DNA of 64,000 bases from CAMYOC01 sp963704875 (GTDB lineage: Bacteria > Pseudomonadota > Gammaproteobacteria > Steroidobacterales > XN24). Below, piece after piece: positions 54,257 to 63,101 of the stretch. The notes under the pieces were generated by a model, which saw only the letters and a program-made list of their open reading frames with translations, was not told the origin of the DNA and ran no database searches. The first letter of the stretch is position 1; every line of letters begins with the position of its first letter. The stretch spans positions 372,001 to 436,000 of the forward strand of contig CAVPIA010000008.1 in assembly GCA_963704875.1 (NCBI GenBank), read 5' to 3'. The position numbers and the translations under genes are program-made.

Positions 54257-54955
54257 CTAGTCCTTGCCCTTGTCTTCTTCCTCGTCCTCGTCCTTCGCGC
54301 CGGCCACCGGCACTTCGCCCGGCGCCACCTCTTCTTCGCCTTCCTCGGGCTCTTCGTCGACGACGACCGTCTTGATCCGCTGGATGGCAACAACCGGCTG
54401 GTCCTGATCATCATCATCGCCATGGCTGAGATCGACGATGACGACACCCTCGGGGACCTTGATCTCCGACAACATGATCATCTCGTCCAGCTTCATGTTC
54501 TCGATATCCAGTGCGATGAACTCAGGCAGATGCTTGGGCAGACACTCGACCTCGATCTCGTTCATCAGATGCGCGACCACGCCGCCTTCCTGCTTGACGC
54601 CAAACGCCTTTTCTTCGTTGACGAAGTGGACCGGCACCCGCACCCGAATCTCAACATCTTCCAGCACGCGTTGCAGATCGACGTGCACGATCTGGTGTTT
54701 CGCCGGATGGCGCTGCAGATCCTTGAGCACGCAGGGTTGCGATACATCGCCGACCGTCACGGTCAGGATGCTGCTGTAGATAGATTCGTTTTCCAGATTG
54801 CGCAGCAGCGCAGTGTGGTCAAAGCTCAGTGCCCGCGGATCGCGACCACCACCGTAAAGAATGGCGGGGACTCTTCCAGCCCGACGCAGGCGGCGGCTCG
54901 CACCTTTGCCCTGATCGGACCGTTCCTCGGCCATCAGATTGAATTTCTGACTCAT
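54257..54955 (-). CDS. rplY: Ribosomal protein L25 (CTC form)
   Basis: 232 residues, the long CTC form. N-terminal L25 domain (ASRRLRRAGRVPAILYGGG, VLKDLQRHPAKHQIVHVDLQRV), a second TL5-type beta domain (VNEEKAFGVKQEGG, EVECLPKHLPEFIALDI), and a very acidic tail (EEPEEGEEEVAPGE, KDEDEEEDKGKD). It binds 5S rRNA. The acidic tail is commoner in marine or halotolerant lineages. A terminator-like hairpin separates it from prs upstream. Confidence 0.97.
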   Translation of the reverse strand: MSQKFNLMAEERSDQGKGASRRLRRAGRVPAILYGGGRDPRALSFDHTALLRNLENESIYSSILTVTVGDVSQPCVLKDLQRHPAKHQIVHVDLQRVLEDVEIRVRVPVHFVNEEKAFGVKQEGGVVAHLMNEIEVECLPKHLPEFIALDIENMKLDEMIMLSEIKVPEGVVIVDLSHGDDDDQDQPVVAIQRIKTVVVDEEPEEGEEEVAPGEVPVAGAKDEDEEEDKGKD

Positions 54956-54977
54956 AATATTCCTACTCCATCATTGC

Positions 54978-55010
54978 AAAAACCGGCCTGCCCGCGACCA
55001 GGCGAGCCGG
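54978..55010 (-). terminator. Probable terminator or attenuator between prs and rplY
   Basis: On the minus strand CCGGC pairs with GCCGG, extended inward after a mismatch by three more pairs, and is followed at once by TTTTT. It lies 39 bases past the prs stop and 22 bases before the rplY start, so it may also tune read-through into rplY. Confidence 0.6.
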
Positions 55011-55049
55011 AACCAGGCTGACCCCCTTTTCGGGATCGGCCAAATCTCT

Positions 55050-56003
55050 TTAGTCCACGTACAGCGAGCTGACAGACTCCTCGTCGCTGATACGACGCAT
55101 GGTCTCGGCCAGCAATTCAGCCGTGGTCAGCTGCCTGATCTTGGTGCTGGCCCGGGCATCTTCGCTCAGCGGAATCGTGTCCGTGACCACCAGTTCGTCA
55201 AGCAGCGAATCATTGATGCGGGAAACCGCCGGGCCGGACAACACCGCATGAGTGATGTAGGCCACTACCTTGTTCGCGCCCTGCTCTTTGAGAGCCTTTA
55301 CCGCCTGGCACAACGTGCCGGCAGTATCGATCATGTCGTCCACCAGCACGCAGGTCTTGTTCGCCACGTCGCCGATGATATGCATCACCTTCGCCTCGTT
55401 AGCCCGCGGTCGGCGCTTGTCGATGATCGCCAGGTCAGCGTCATCCAGACGTTTTGCCAGCGCCCTTGCCCGCACCACGCCCCCGACATCCGGCGACACC
55501 ACGACCATCGGCTGATAGCGCTGCTTCCAGGCGTCATGCAGCAGTACCGGCGAAGCGTAGACATTGTCCACCGGGATATCAAAGAAGCCCTGAATCTGAT
55601 CGGCATGCAGATCCACCGTCAACACGCGATCGATTCCCGCGGTCACAACCATGCTGGCGGCCAGTTTTGCGGTAATCGCGACCCGCTGCGCGCGCGGCCT
55701 GCGGTCCTGACGCGCATAGCCGAAATACGGAATCACCGCGGTGATTCTGGCTGCTGATGCACGCCGCATGGCGTCCGCCATCACCAACAGCTCCATCAGA
55801 TTGTCATTGACCGGGGGGCAGGTGGACTGGACCAGGAACACGTCCCTGCCGCGCACGTTCTCCATGACTTCGACGGTCACTTCCCCGTCGCTGAAGTGGC
55901 CGACGTGGCACTTGCCCAGGGAGAATCCCAGATGCTTCGCGATACTCTCGGCCAGTTCCCGGTTCGCGTTACCGGAAAAGACCGCCATCATGCCGAGTTC
56001 CAC
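55050..56003 (-). CDS. prs: Ribose-phosphate pyrophosphokinase (PRPP synthetase)
   Basis: 317 residues, normal length. ATP- and ribose-phosphate-binding stretches are intact: AVIPYFGYARQDRRPRAQRV, TVDLHADQIQGFFDIPVDN, VVSPDVGGVVRAR, and the PRPP loop VLVDDMIDTAGTL. It makes PRPP from ribose 5-phosphate and ATP for nucleotide, His and Trp synthesis. tRNA-Gln precedes it by 175 bases that include a hexamer repeat. Confidence 0.98.
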   Translation of the reverse strand: MELGMMAVFSGNANRELAESIAKHLGFSLGKCHVGHFSDGEVTVEVMENVRGRDVFLVQSTCPPVNDNLMELLVMADAMRRASAARITAVIPYFGYARQDRRPRAQRVAITAKLAASMVVTAGIDRVLTVDLHADQIQGFFDIPVDNVYASPVLLHDAWKQRYQPMVVVSPDVGGVVRARALAKRLDDADLAIIDKRRPRANEAKVMHIIGDVANKTCVLVDDMIDTAGTLCQAVKALKEQGANKVVAYITHAVLSGPAVSRINDSLLDELVVTDTIPLSEDARASTKIRQLTTAELLAETMRRISDEESVSSLYVD

Positions 56004-56142
56004 TGTGTACTCCCGTGCCTGCCTTATTGCGTTAACTACTGACTGGCGTTAACAAGCGACTGGCTGCTATTTCCCTCGTTCGGCCTGCTCCACGGCCTGC
56101 CTGTCCGTGCGTATGTCCGTTCTTCGGTCGCTGTTTCCGCCG

Positions 56143-56172
56143 GCCATCGCCATCGCCATCGCCATCGCCATC
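56143..56172. repeat. Five tandem GCCATC hexamers
   Basis: Exact 6-base unit repeated five times, starting at 56143, six bases from the 3' end of tRNA-Gln and in the leader region of prs. Not part of either gene. Confidence 0.9.
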
Positions 56173-56178
56173 AAAGAA

Positions 56179-56253
56179 TGGCTGGGGTGGCAGGATTCGA
56201 ACCTGCGGATGACGGGATCAAAACCCGCTGCCTTACCACTTGGCTACACCCCA
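56179..56253 (-). tRNA. tRNA-Gln (TTG anticodon)
   Basis: A 75-base cloverleaf: acceptor TGGGGTG with CACCCCA, D-arm GCCAAGTGGTAAGGC, anticodon loop TTTTGAT between CGGG and CCCG (anticodon TTG), T-arm GCAGGTTCGAATCCTGC, and encoded GCCA end. It lies between ispE and prs, its usual gammaproteobacterial position, and is probably processed from their transcript. Confidence 0.96.
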
Positions 56254-56281
56254 ATTGCCCGCGCCGCCTGGCGCGTGGAGA

Positions 56282-57142
56282 TTATGTAAAGTCCAGCAGC
56301 GGCGAGCGATTTCGGCCACAGGCCACAAATGCTGACCACCCCTGCGGGAGCTTTGCGCCTGTCTCCCGAGCCTGGTATTCCTCGCCAAAAGCCGCGAATA
56401 CACATGCGCCGGTGCCGGTCAGCCGCGCCTCACCGAACTGACCCAGCCAGTCCAGCGCACGGGCCACCGCCGGAAAACGGCGCCTGACTACCGGAGTGCA
56501 GTCGTTTCCGCCCCCCTGGGCGAGAAAACGGGATATTGTGATTGGGGGGGAATTTCGTGTCAATTCGGCGTCCTGAAACACATCTGCGGTCGGCACCCGG
56601 CAATCCGGCACGATGACCAGATACCAAGGCTCGGACAGTGTCATCGGCGTCAGTTGCTCACCAATACCCTCGGCCCATGCCGCATGGCCGCTGACGAATA
56701 CCGGCACATCCGCGCCGATCCTGGCGCTGATCTGTTGTAGCCGCTGCCGGTCCAGCCCAAGCCGCCAATAGTGATTCAATGCCACCAGGGTAGTGGCCGC
56801 ATCCGAGCTGCCGCCGCCGAGACCACCGCCTTCGGGTATGCGCTTTGTCACCTGGATGTCGACACCTTGTTTACAGCCGGTTTCCTGCTGCAAAAGGGTG
56901 GCCGCATGCACCACCAGATCCTGCTCCGGCGCCAGCCCTGGCAGCCCCTGCGAGCGCGTGATCCGGCCGTCTTCAGCGGGTTCGAAGCGGATTTGGTCGC
57001 TATGCTCGAGGAACTGGAAGACCGTCTGCAGCAGATGATAGCCATCGGCCCTGCGGCCGGTTATCCGCAGCATGAGGTTGAGTTTCGCCGGCGCAGGCCA
57101 GGCCGCGCCCCACGCCGGGCCCGGCCGGTCCGTCTGCTTCAT
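56282..57142 (-). CDS. ispE: 4-diphosphocytidyl-2-C-methyl-D-erythritol kinase
   Basis: 286 residues from MKQTDRPGPAWGAAW at 57142, overlapping the lolB stop (ATGA). A GHMP kinase: the entry motif APAKLNLMLRITGRRADGYHLLQTVFQ, the phosphate loop GGGLGGGSSDAA, and the late motif RLTGTGACVFAAF. It phosphorylates CDP-ME in the non-mevalonate isoprenoid pathway. Followed by tRNA-Gln after 28 bases. Confidence 0.96.
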   Translation of the reverse strand: MKQTDRPGPAWGAAWPAPAKLNLMLRITGRRADGYHLLQTVFQFLEHSDQIRFEPAEDGRITRSQGLPGLAPEQDLVVHAATLLQQETGCKQGVDIQVTKRIPEGGGLGGGSSDAATTLVALNHYWRLGLDRQRLQQISARIGADVPVFVSGHAAWAEGIGEQLTPMTLSEPWYLVIVPDCRVPTADVFQDAELTRNSPPITISRFLAQGGGNDCTPVVRRRFPAVARALDWLGQFGEARLTGTGACVFAAFGEEYQARETGAKLPQGWSAFVACGRNRSPLLDFT

Positions 57143-57759
57143 AGCAGATCTTCGTCCTGATCGGGGAATTCCAGCCGCCATTTGTCGGCGACGACCTTGA
57201 TCTGCACATCGCCGTTGACCATGACGACTTTTCGCGGAAGATCCAGGCCTTCATAGTCGCGATAGCCGTCATAACTGACCTGCCATCCGCCCTGTTCAAG
57301 CTCCAGAAGATAGCCGTCTTCATCGACCACTTCGTCTCCGGCCACGGCTGGATCCGAGACGCCAACGATCCAGTAACGCATGCTGTGCACCGGCACACTC
57401 CAGCCGAAACGCTCACGCATCTCGACTTCGGGGTCGCGCAGATAGAACTCATCCCCGCCGCTGGTCTTTACCCGCAGTTGTTCAAGATCACCATGGATAC
57501 GGAAGCCGCCAAAGCCAAACGGCCCGCGGAAGCGGAAATCCAGGTCGTCGTCCAGCTGCTCCCATGAGAGCGTGCCGTTGTACCCGTCACGACCTGTGCG
57601 CAGCGCAAGCCGACCCTCCATCCGCCAATCGTCGAGACTACGCAAATAGTCTCTGCGTTCGAGCCAATCCGGCTGTACAGATTCTCCAATTCTATCCCGC
57701 GGACTCACACATCCCCCCAACGTCGTCAAAGCGACGAGCAGGATTATAAACCGTTTCAT
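57139..57759 (-). CDS. lolB: LolB, outer-membrane lipoprotein receptor
   Basis: 206 residues with lipobox TTLGGC. The beta-barrel pattern DWRMEGRLALRTGRDGYNGTLSWEQ, FRFRGPFGFGGFRI and MRYWIVGV fit LolB. It accepts lipoproteins from LolA and inserts them into the outer membrane, which matters for the several lipoproteins predicted in this window. It overlaps the TPR gene before and ispE after by four bases each. Confidence 0.93.
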   Translation of the reverse strand: MKRFIILLVALTTLGGCVSPRDRIGESVQPDWLERRDYLRSLDDWRMEGRLALRTGRDGYNGTLSWEQLDDDLDFRFRGPFGFGGFRIHGDLEQLRVKTSGGDEFYLRDPEVEMRERFGWSVPVHSMRYWIVGVSDPAVAGDEVVDEDGYLLELEQGGWQVSYDGYRDYEGLDLPRKVVMVNGDVQIKVVADKWRLEFPDQDEDLL

Positions 57760-59423
57760 TGCCGTAGCCGGTTGATCACTTCTTGCAGGATGAGGCTATC
57801 GGGGTTCTGAGACAATGCATCAAACCAGACTTCCTCTGCGGCCTCGGTGTCACCCTTGGCCCACAACACCTCGCCCAGATGCGCAGCAATCTCGGGGTCG
57901 CTGTCCAGCGACCAGGCGCGGCGCAGATAGCTTTCGGCCTCATCCAGATTACCCATCCGGTACTGGACCCAGCCCATGCTGTCGATAATCGCCGGGCTGT
58001 CAGGCGAGTATTCCAGCGCCTGGCTGATATAGCCGTACGCTTCCTGATAACGATCAGTCCGATCGGCCAGCGTGTAGCCGAGAGCGTTCAGGGCAATCGG
58101 GTCCTGCGGATTTTCCTGCAGCAGTTGTTCCAGCACAAGCAGCGCATCGTCGACACGGTCCATGCGGTCGAACAGGAACGCCCGGGAATAACGCAGGCTC
58201 TGTTCGTCGGGATACCGCTGCAGCTCGGCATCATAAAGCGCCAGCGCCTCGTCATAGCGCTGCATACGCATCAACAACTCACCGCGCGCATTGACCAGCT
58301 GTAATGTCGACGCCATGTCAGTGGCGGGAAACAATTCGAGGCTGCGCAAGGCTTTTTCCGGGTCACCCAGGCGATACAGGATCAGCGCCAGACGTACCCG
58401 CGCGGCCGCCGCGTTCGCGCCGCCGGTGACCCGCGCATAAAAGCTGGCGGCTCCGTCCAGATCATTCTGGATCTCGGCGATGCTGCCCAGATAGAACATT
58501 GCATCAGCCATATACTGACCGGTCCCGATCAGTTCGATCAGATATCGCTCGGCCAGCTGATAATTCCCGGCCTGGAACTCCAGCAGCCCCAGGGTGCGCA
58601 ATGCGCCGGGCATTCTCGGAAAATCGGCCAGCAGCAGCTCCAGCTCCAGTCTGGCTTCTTCGACCCGCTCGACCGCTAGCTGGAGGATGGCGAATTCCAG
58701 ACGCAGGCGAGCGTTATCCCGGAATCCGGGCCAGTCCTGCAAAGACGACATCGCCTCTTCGCTGCGGCCATCCACGATCAGCACTCGCGCCCTGAGGACC
58801 GCAGCCTCTGCCCAGTCCGGGCGCAGAGTCAGCGCCCGCTCAGATTCATCCAAAGCGACCTGTAGGTCGCCATTGCTCAAGGCCATGAACGCGATTGCGT
58901 AATGCGCGCTGGCATCGTCCTCATGCGTCTTCGCCAGACGCTTGATTGCCTGATACCCGGCCTCCTCGTTGCCGTTTTCGCTCAACAGCGGCAGCAAGGC
59001 TACAAAACCCTGATCACTCTGCTCGCTGATGACCCCAAACAGCCATTCCAGCTGGGGCAAGGCTTTGCCCACCTCGCCTTTCTGCAGATACATGGCGGCG
59101 ATCTGTCGGCGTGGCTCAAGCGCATCGGGGTCAAGCTCGATCCAGCGTTTCGCTGCCATCAGCGCATCATCATGGTCGCCATAATCGAACACATAAGGCG
59201 CTGCCCGGGCCGCCAACGCCGGATCATCCGTCTTGCGCATGACCTCGGCATACTCGCTGGCCGCAGTCGGGAAGTCGTGCTGTTGCACGGCCAGTTCGGC
59301 CATCAACACATGCTGCTGGACGCTCTTGCTGTCTTTGGCGCCGGCATCCGCATGCTGGCCGGTCTGCGCACACGCAGACGCCAGTAGCCAATAGCTGATC
59401 AGGAGAGGCAGGTATTTCTTCAT
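57756..59423 (-). CDS. TPR-repeat lipoprotein upstream of lolB
   Basis: 555 residues from MKKYLPLLISYWLLASAC at 59423, a lipoprotein signal. Some twelve tetratricopeptide repeats fill the rest (FPTAASEYAEVMRKTDDPAL, PIALNALGYTLADRTDRYQEAYGYI, MGWVQYRMGNLDEAESYLRRAW). Proteins like this lie ahead of lolB in many gammaproteobacteria, with no settled function; a scaffold in envelope biogenesis is plausible. The gene is divergent from hemA, with 128 bases between the starts. Confidence 0.9.
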   Translation of the reverse strand: MKKYLPLLISYWLLASACAQTGQHADAGAKDSKSVQQHVLMAELAVQQHDFPTAASEYAEVMRKTDDPALAARAAPYVFDYGDHDDALMAAKRWIELDPDALEPRRQIAAMYLQKGEVGKALPQLEWLFGVISEQSDQGFVALLPLLSENGNEEAGYQAIKRLAKTHEDDASAHYAIAFMALSNGDLQVALDESERALTLRPDWAEAAVLRARVLIVDGRSEEAMSSLQDWPGFRDNARLRLEFAILQLAVERVEEARLELELLLADFPRMPGALRTLGLLEFQAGNYQLAERYLIELIGTGQYMADAMFYLGSIAEIQNDLDGAASFYARVTGGANAAAARVRLALILYRLGDPEKALRSLELFPATDMASTLQLVNARGELLMRMQRYDEALALYDAELQRYPDEQSLRYSRAFLFDRMDRVDDALLVLEQLLQENPQDPIALNALGYTLADRTDRYQEAYGYISQALEYSPDSPAIIDSMGWVQYRMGNLDEAESYLRRAWSLDSDPEIAAHLGEVLWAKGDTEAAEEVWFDALSQNPDSLILQEVINRLRQ

Positions 59424-59551
59424 ACGGGCAGGAAAGCTCGGTGAAACGGCACTATAACGCATTGCCGCGTTGCGGGAAGATCACGCGTCTTGTCTGTACG
59501 ACTCTGTTCCCGGACAATTGTTCAAGCTCCGAAGCCAGCCGTCCAGAAAAT

Positions 59552-60808
59552 ATGGCCCTGAAGATATTGGGAATTAACCACCGCACCGCTCCCGTCGACA
59601 TCCGGGAGAAGGTGGCGTTCGGCCGCGATCAGCTGGATGGCGCCCTGCGCGAGTTGGTCGGAATGCCGGTGATAGAGGAAATTGTCATCGTTTCTACCTG
59701 CAACCGGACCGAGCTTTACGGTGAATGTCATCCCGGCAGCGAAGTGGTGGTGCGCGACTGGCTGATGGACCATCGGCAGATTCCCGGCCAGCTGGACGAC
59801 TGCCTGTACTCGCTGGAGCACAACCGGGCGATCAGCCACACCTTTAGCGTCGCCTGCGGACTCGACTCCGCGATACTCGGCGAACCTCAGATACTGGGGC
59901 AGATGAAAGACGCTTATCAGGTCGCGCGCGACGCAGGTACCGCAGGTCCGGTCCTGCATCCTCTGTTCCAGCAGGCGTTCTCTGTCGCCAAGACCGTGCG
60001 CACCGACACTGAAATCGGTGCCAGCGCGGTTTCAGTCGCCTATGCCGCAGTCAGTCTGGCGCGTCAGATTTTCGCCTCTTTTGACAAGCATTGCGCGTTA
60101 TTGGTCGGCGCCGGAGAAACCATTGAACTGACGGCCCGTCATCTGCAGCGACGGGGTATCGGCCGCATGATCATCGCCAACCGGAGCGTCGCCAAGGCGC
60201 GCGTTCTGGCTCAGGAGTTCAAGGGTTTCGCCATCGGCCTGGATGAAATCCCTGACCATCTGGCTGATGCGGACATGATTATCACTGCCACATCGAGCCC
60301 GGTACCGCTGGTTCACAAATCTCAAATTGAACAGGCGCTCAAGGAACGCAGGCAAAAACCGGTATTCATCGCAGACCTGGCGGTGCCGCGGGATGTCGAT
60401 GCCGATGTGGCCGATCTGCAGGACGTCTATCTGTATACGGTAGATGACCTCCAGGATGTGATTCGGGAGAACCTCCGCTCGCGCAAGGAAGCCGCGCGTC
60501 AGGCCGAGCAGATTATCGAGGCCGAAGTCGAGCGTTTCGCGCTGGCACAGAAAGTGCGCGACGCCGCACCGACGATCCGCGCCATGCGCGGTAATGCCGA
60601 ACTGATCCGCAATGACGTCACCCAGCAGGCGATGAAACTGCTGGAGAGCGGTCGTGACGCGGCCGCGGTGGTGGATTTCCTGGCCCATTCGCTGACCAAC
60701 AAGCTGATGCATGAACCGAGCAGCCGTTTGCGCAAGGCCGGCGAGCGCGGCGATGACGAGTTGTTGCTGGCCGCGCGTAATCTGTTCGGCCTGAACGAAG
60801 ACAAGTAG
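59552..60808 (+). CDS. hemA: Glutamyl-tRNA reductase
   Basis: 418 residues from MALKILGINHRTAPVDIRE; the frame is open upstream, but that part overlaps the divergent gene's start. Catalytic cysteine C50 in STCNRTELYG, the GLDSAILGEPQILGQMK block, NADPH site VGAGETIELTARHL, and a C-terminal dimerisation helix. It makes glutamate-1-semialdehyde, the first committed step to heme. Regulation by heme-dependent proteolysis is known in enterics through the N-terminus. The ribosome-binding site is weak. Confidence 0.97.
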   Translation: MALKILGINHRTAPVDIREKVAFGRDQLDGALRELVGMPVIEEIVIVSTCNRTELYGECHPGSEVVVRDWLMDHRQIPGQLDDCLYSLEHNRAISHTFSVACGLDSAILGEPQILGQMKDAYQVARDAGTAGPVLHPLFQQAFSVAKTVRTDTEIGASAVSVAYAAVSLARQIFASFDKHCALLVGAGETIELTARHLQRRGIGRMIIANRSVAKARVLAQEFKGFAIGLDEIPDHLADADMIITATSSPVPLVHKSQIEQALKERRQKPVFIADLAVPRDVDADVADLQDVYLYTVDDLQDVIRENLRSRKEAARQAEQIIEAEVERFALAQKVRDAAPTIRAMRGNAELIRNDVTQQAMKLLESGRDAAAVVDFLAHSLTNKLMHEPSSRLRKAGERGDDELLLAARNLFGLNEDK

Positions 60809-60880
60809 CGGATCCGCCTGCCGCCCCCGGTGATCGCGGTGGAATTAGGATAAGATTTCGCTCTCTTCCGGCCCCTGCCC

Positions 60881-60929
60881 CCAATCGCTGCCCCAATTCG
60901 CTGCCATATTCGCTGTTCCAATCGCTGTA
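60881..60929. repeat. Four imperfect copies of a TCGCTG-centred unit before prfA
   Basis: Units of 11-13 bases (CCAATCGCTG, CCAATTCGCTG, ATATTCGCTG, CCAATCGCTG) follow one another in the 140-base hemA-prfA gap, ending 18 bases before the prfA GTG. Possible slippage product or leader element. Confidence 0.55.
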
Positions 60930-60947
60930 CAGACGCTGTCAAACCAC

Positions 60948-62033
60948 GTGAAAGAATCCCTGCGCGAAAAACTCAGTAGCCTGGTCGACCGGTTCGAGGA
61001 AATCGGCGTGCTGATGTCCGATCCCGAGGTCATTGGCGAACAGAATCGATTCCGGGAACTGGCTCGTGAATACGCGCGTCTCGAGGAACTGGTCAGGGAC
61101 TATCAGCACTGGCAATCGGTCGGTGAGGACCTGGCTGGCGCCCGCGAGATGGAGCAAGACGAAGACCCGGAGATTCAGGCCCTGGGCGCGGAAGAAACGC
61201 AAAGCCTGGAACACCGACTGGCATCGCTGGAGCAGCGTTTGAAGCGCCACCTGGTCCCCCGTGACCCGCGCGATGAGGCCAATATCTTTCTCGAGATCCG
61301 CGCCGGCACCGGCGGCGACGAAGCCGCATTGTTCGCCGGCGACCTGTTCCGGATGTACACCCGATATGCCGAGCAACATCGATGGCTGGTCGAAATACTC
61401 TCCAGCAGCGAGGGTGAACACGGGGGCTACAAGGAGATCATCAGTCGCGTCGTCGGTAGTGGCGCTTACTCGAAACTGAAATTTGAATCCGGCGCACACC
61501 GGGTACAACGCGTACCCGAGACCGAATCCCAGGGCCGGATACATACCTCTGCGTGCACTGTGGCAGTGTTGCCGGAGGCGGAAGCGGTGGAAGACGTCGA
61601 GATCAATGCGGCCGATCTGCGCGTAGACACCTATCGCGCGTCCGGCGCCGGTGGTCAGCACGTCAACAAGACCGATTCAGCAGTGCGGCTGACCCACCTG
61701 CCCACCGGGATCGTGGTCGAATGCCAGGACGAAAGATCGCAACACAAGAACAGGGCCCGCGCGATGTCGCTGCTAAAGGCGCGATTGATGGATGAGGCGC
61801 AGGAGAAGCAGGTTAGCGAGCAGGCCCAGACCCGGCGCCTGCTGGTCGGCTCGGGCGATCGCTCGGAGCGCATCCGGACCTACAACTTCCCCCAGGGCCG
61901 GGTCACCGACCATCGCATCAATCTCACTCTGTACAAACTCGATGACATCCTCGGCAGCGGCAATCTTGATGCGCTGATCGAGCCGCTGACCAGCGAACAC
62001 CAGGCCGACCAGCTGGCGGCACTGGCCGACTAA
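60948..62033 (+). CDS. prfA: Peptide chain release factor 1
   Basis: 361 residues from a GTG. The GGQ motif (residues 235-237, SGAGGQHVNKTDSA) and the stop-codon-reading PxT tripeptide (PET at 190-192, VQRVPETESQGRIHTS) identify RF1, which reads UAA and UAG. The genes hemA and prfA are together as usual, but prmC, which methylates the GGQ glutamine and normally follows, is not the next gene here. Confidence 0.97.
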   Translation: MKESLREKLSSLVDRFEEIGVLMSDPEVIGEQNRFRELAREYARLEELVRDYQHWQSVGEDLAGAREMEQDEDPEIQALGAEETQSLEHRLASLEQRLKRHLVPRDPRDEANIFLEIRAGTGGDEAALFAGDLFRMYTRYAEQHRWLVEILSSSEGEHGGYKEIISRVVGSGAYSKLKFESGAHRVQRVPETESQGRIHTSACTVAVLPEAEAVEDVEINAADLRVDTYRASGAGGQHVNKTDSAVRLTHLPTGIVVECQDERSQHKNRARAMSLLKARLMDEAQEKQVSEQAQTRRLLVGSGDRSERIRTYNFPQGRVTDHRINLTLYKLDDILGSGNLDALIEPLTSEHQADQLAALAD

Positions 62034-62078
62034 AGCAGCACACAAAGACACTCTTCGGATACGGACGGCCCGTCGCGC

Positions 62079-63101
62079 ATGGAGACCTACGACAGCATAT
62101 TGGCGGCGATTGGCCGCACCCCATTGATCCGCTTGCATGCGGCCTCGGCCGTGACCGGCTGCGAAATTCTCGGCAAGGCCGAATTCCTCAATCCAGGCGG
62201 CTCGGTCAAGGATCGCGCCGCCCTGGGCATGATCCGCGAAGCCGAGCGTCAGGGCCTGTTGCGGCCGGGAGCAACCATCGTCGAGGGGACTGCAGGCAAC
62301 ACCGGCATCGGTATCGCCCTGGTGGGCAATGCGCTGGGCTACCGGAGCATCATCGTGATGCCGAAAACTCAAAGCGAAGAGAAAATCGAGACGCTGCGAG
62401 CCTATGGCGCGGAACTCCGCCTGATCCCGGCGGTGCCGTACAAGAACCCGGAACACTTTGTTCACACCTCGCGACGATTGGCCGAAAGCATGAACAAGGC
62501 AGCGCCGGGCAGCGCGTTCTGGGCCAATCAGTTCGACAACGTGGCCAACAGCCGCTATCACGAGGAAACCACGGGTGTGGAGATCTGGACCCAGACCGGC
62601 GGCAAAGTGGATGGATTCGTCTGCGCGATGGGCACCGGCGGCACCCTGGCGGGCGTGGGTCGCGCGCTCAAGCAACGTAAGCCCGCGGTCACCATTGCGC
62701 TCTCCGACCCCGGTGGTTCAGGCCTGTTTGGCTACTATGACCAGGGCGAGATCGCAATCGAGGGCAGCTCGATCACCGAAGGTATCGGCAATAGCCGGAT
62801 CACCGCCAACATGGAGCGCGCACCGGTCGACGTCGCGTTTAGGATCGAGGACGCCGATGCCATCCCGATGGTTTACCGGCTGCTGGCGGAGGAAGGCCTG
62901 TGCCTGGGCGGCTCCAGCGGGATCAATGTCTGCGGTGCCATTCGCCTGGCACAGCGCCTCGGCCCCGGCCACACGATCGTGACCGTGCTGTGCGATTCAG
63001 GCCTGCGTTACAGCAAACGTCTGTTCAATGCCGAGTTCCTCGCCGGGAAAGGCCTGCCGGTGCCGGAATTTCTGCTCAGCCAGGAGTACCGGCTCAGCTA
63101 A
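62079..63101 (+). CDS. Cysteine synthase family (CysK-type) enzyme
   Basis: 340 residues, type II PLP fold. The PLP lysine lies in FLNPGGSVKDRAAL, substrate loop EGTAGNTGIGIAL, phosphate loop GTGGTLAG, and GGSSGINVCGAIRLA near the end. This longer branch, with PYKNPEHFVHTS and NQFDNVAN, is annotated as cysteine synthase A in many proteobacteria. It condenses O-acetylserine with sulfide. No other sulfur gene is adjacent. The last eight bases overlap the convergent membrane-protein gene. Confidence 0.9.
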   Translation: METYDSILAAIGRTPLIRLHAASAVTGCEILGKAEFLNPGGSVKDRAALGMIREAERQGLLRPGATIVEGTAGNTGIGIALVGNALGYRSIIVMPKTQSEEKIETLRAYGAELRLIPAVPYKNPEHFVHTSRRLAESMNKAAPGSAFWANQFDNVANSRYHEETTGVEIWTQTGGKVDGFVCAMGTGGTLAGVGRALKQRKPAVTIALSDPGGSGLFGYYDQGEIAIEGSSITEGIGNSRITANMERAPVDVAFRIEDADAIPMVYRLLAEEGLCLGGSSGINVCGAIRLAQRLGPGHTIVTVLCDSGLRYSKRLFNAEFLAGKGLPVPEFLLSQEYRLS

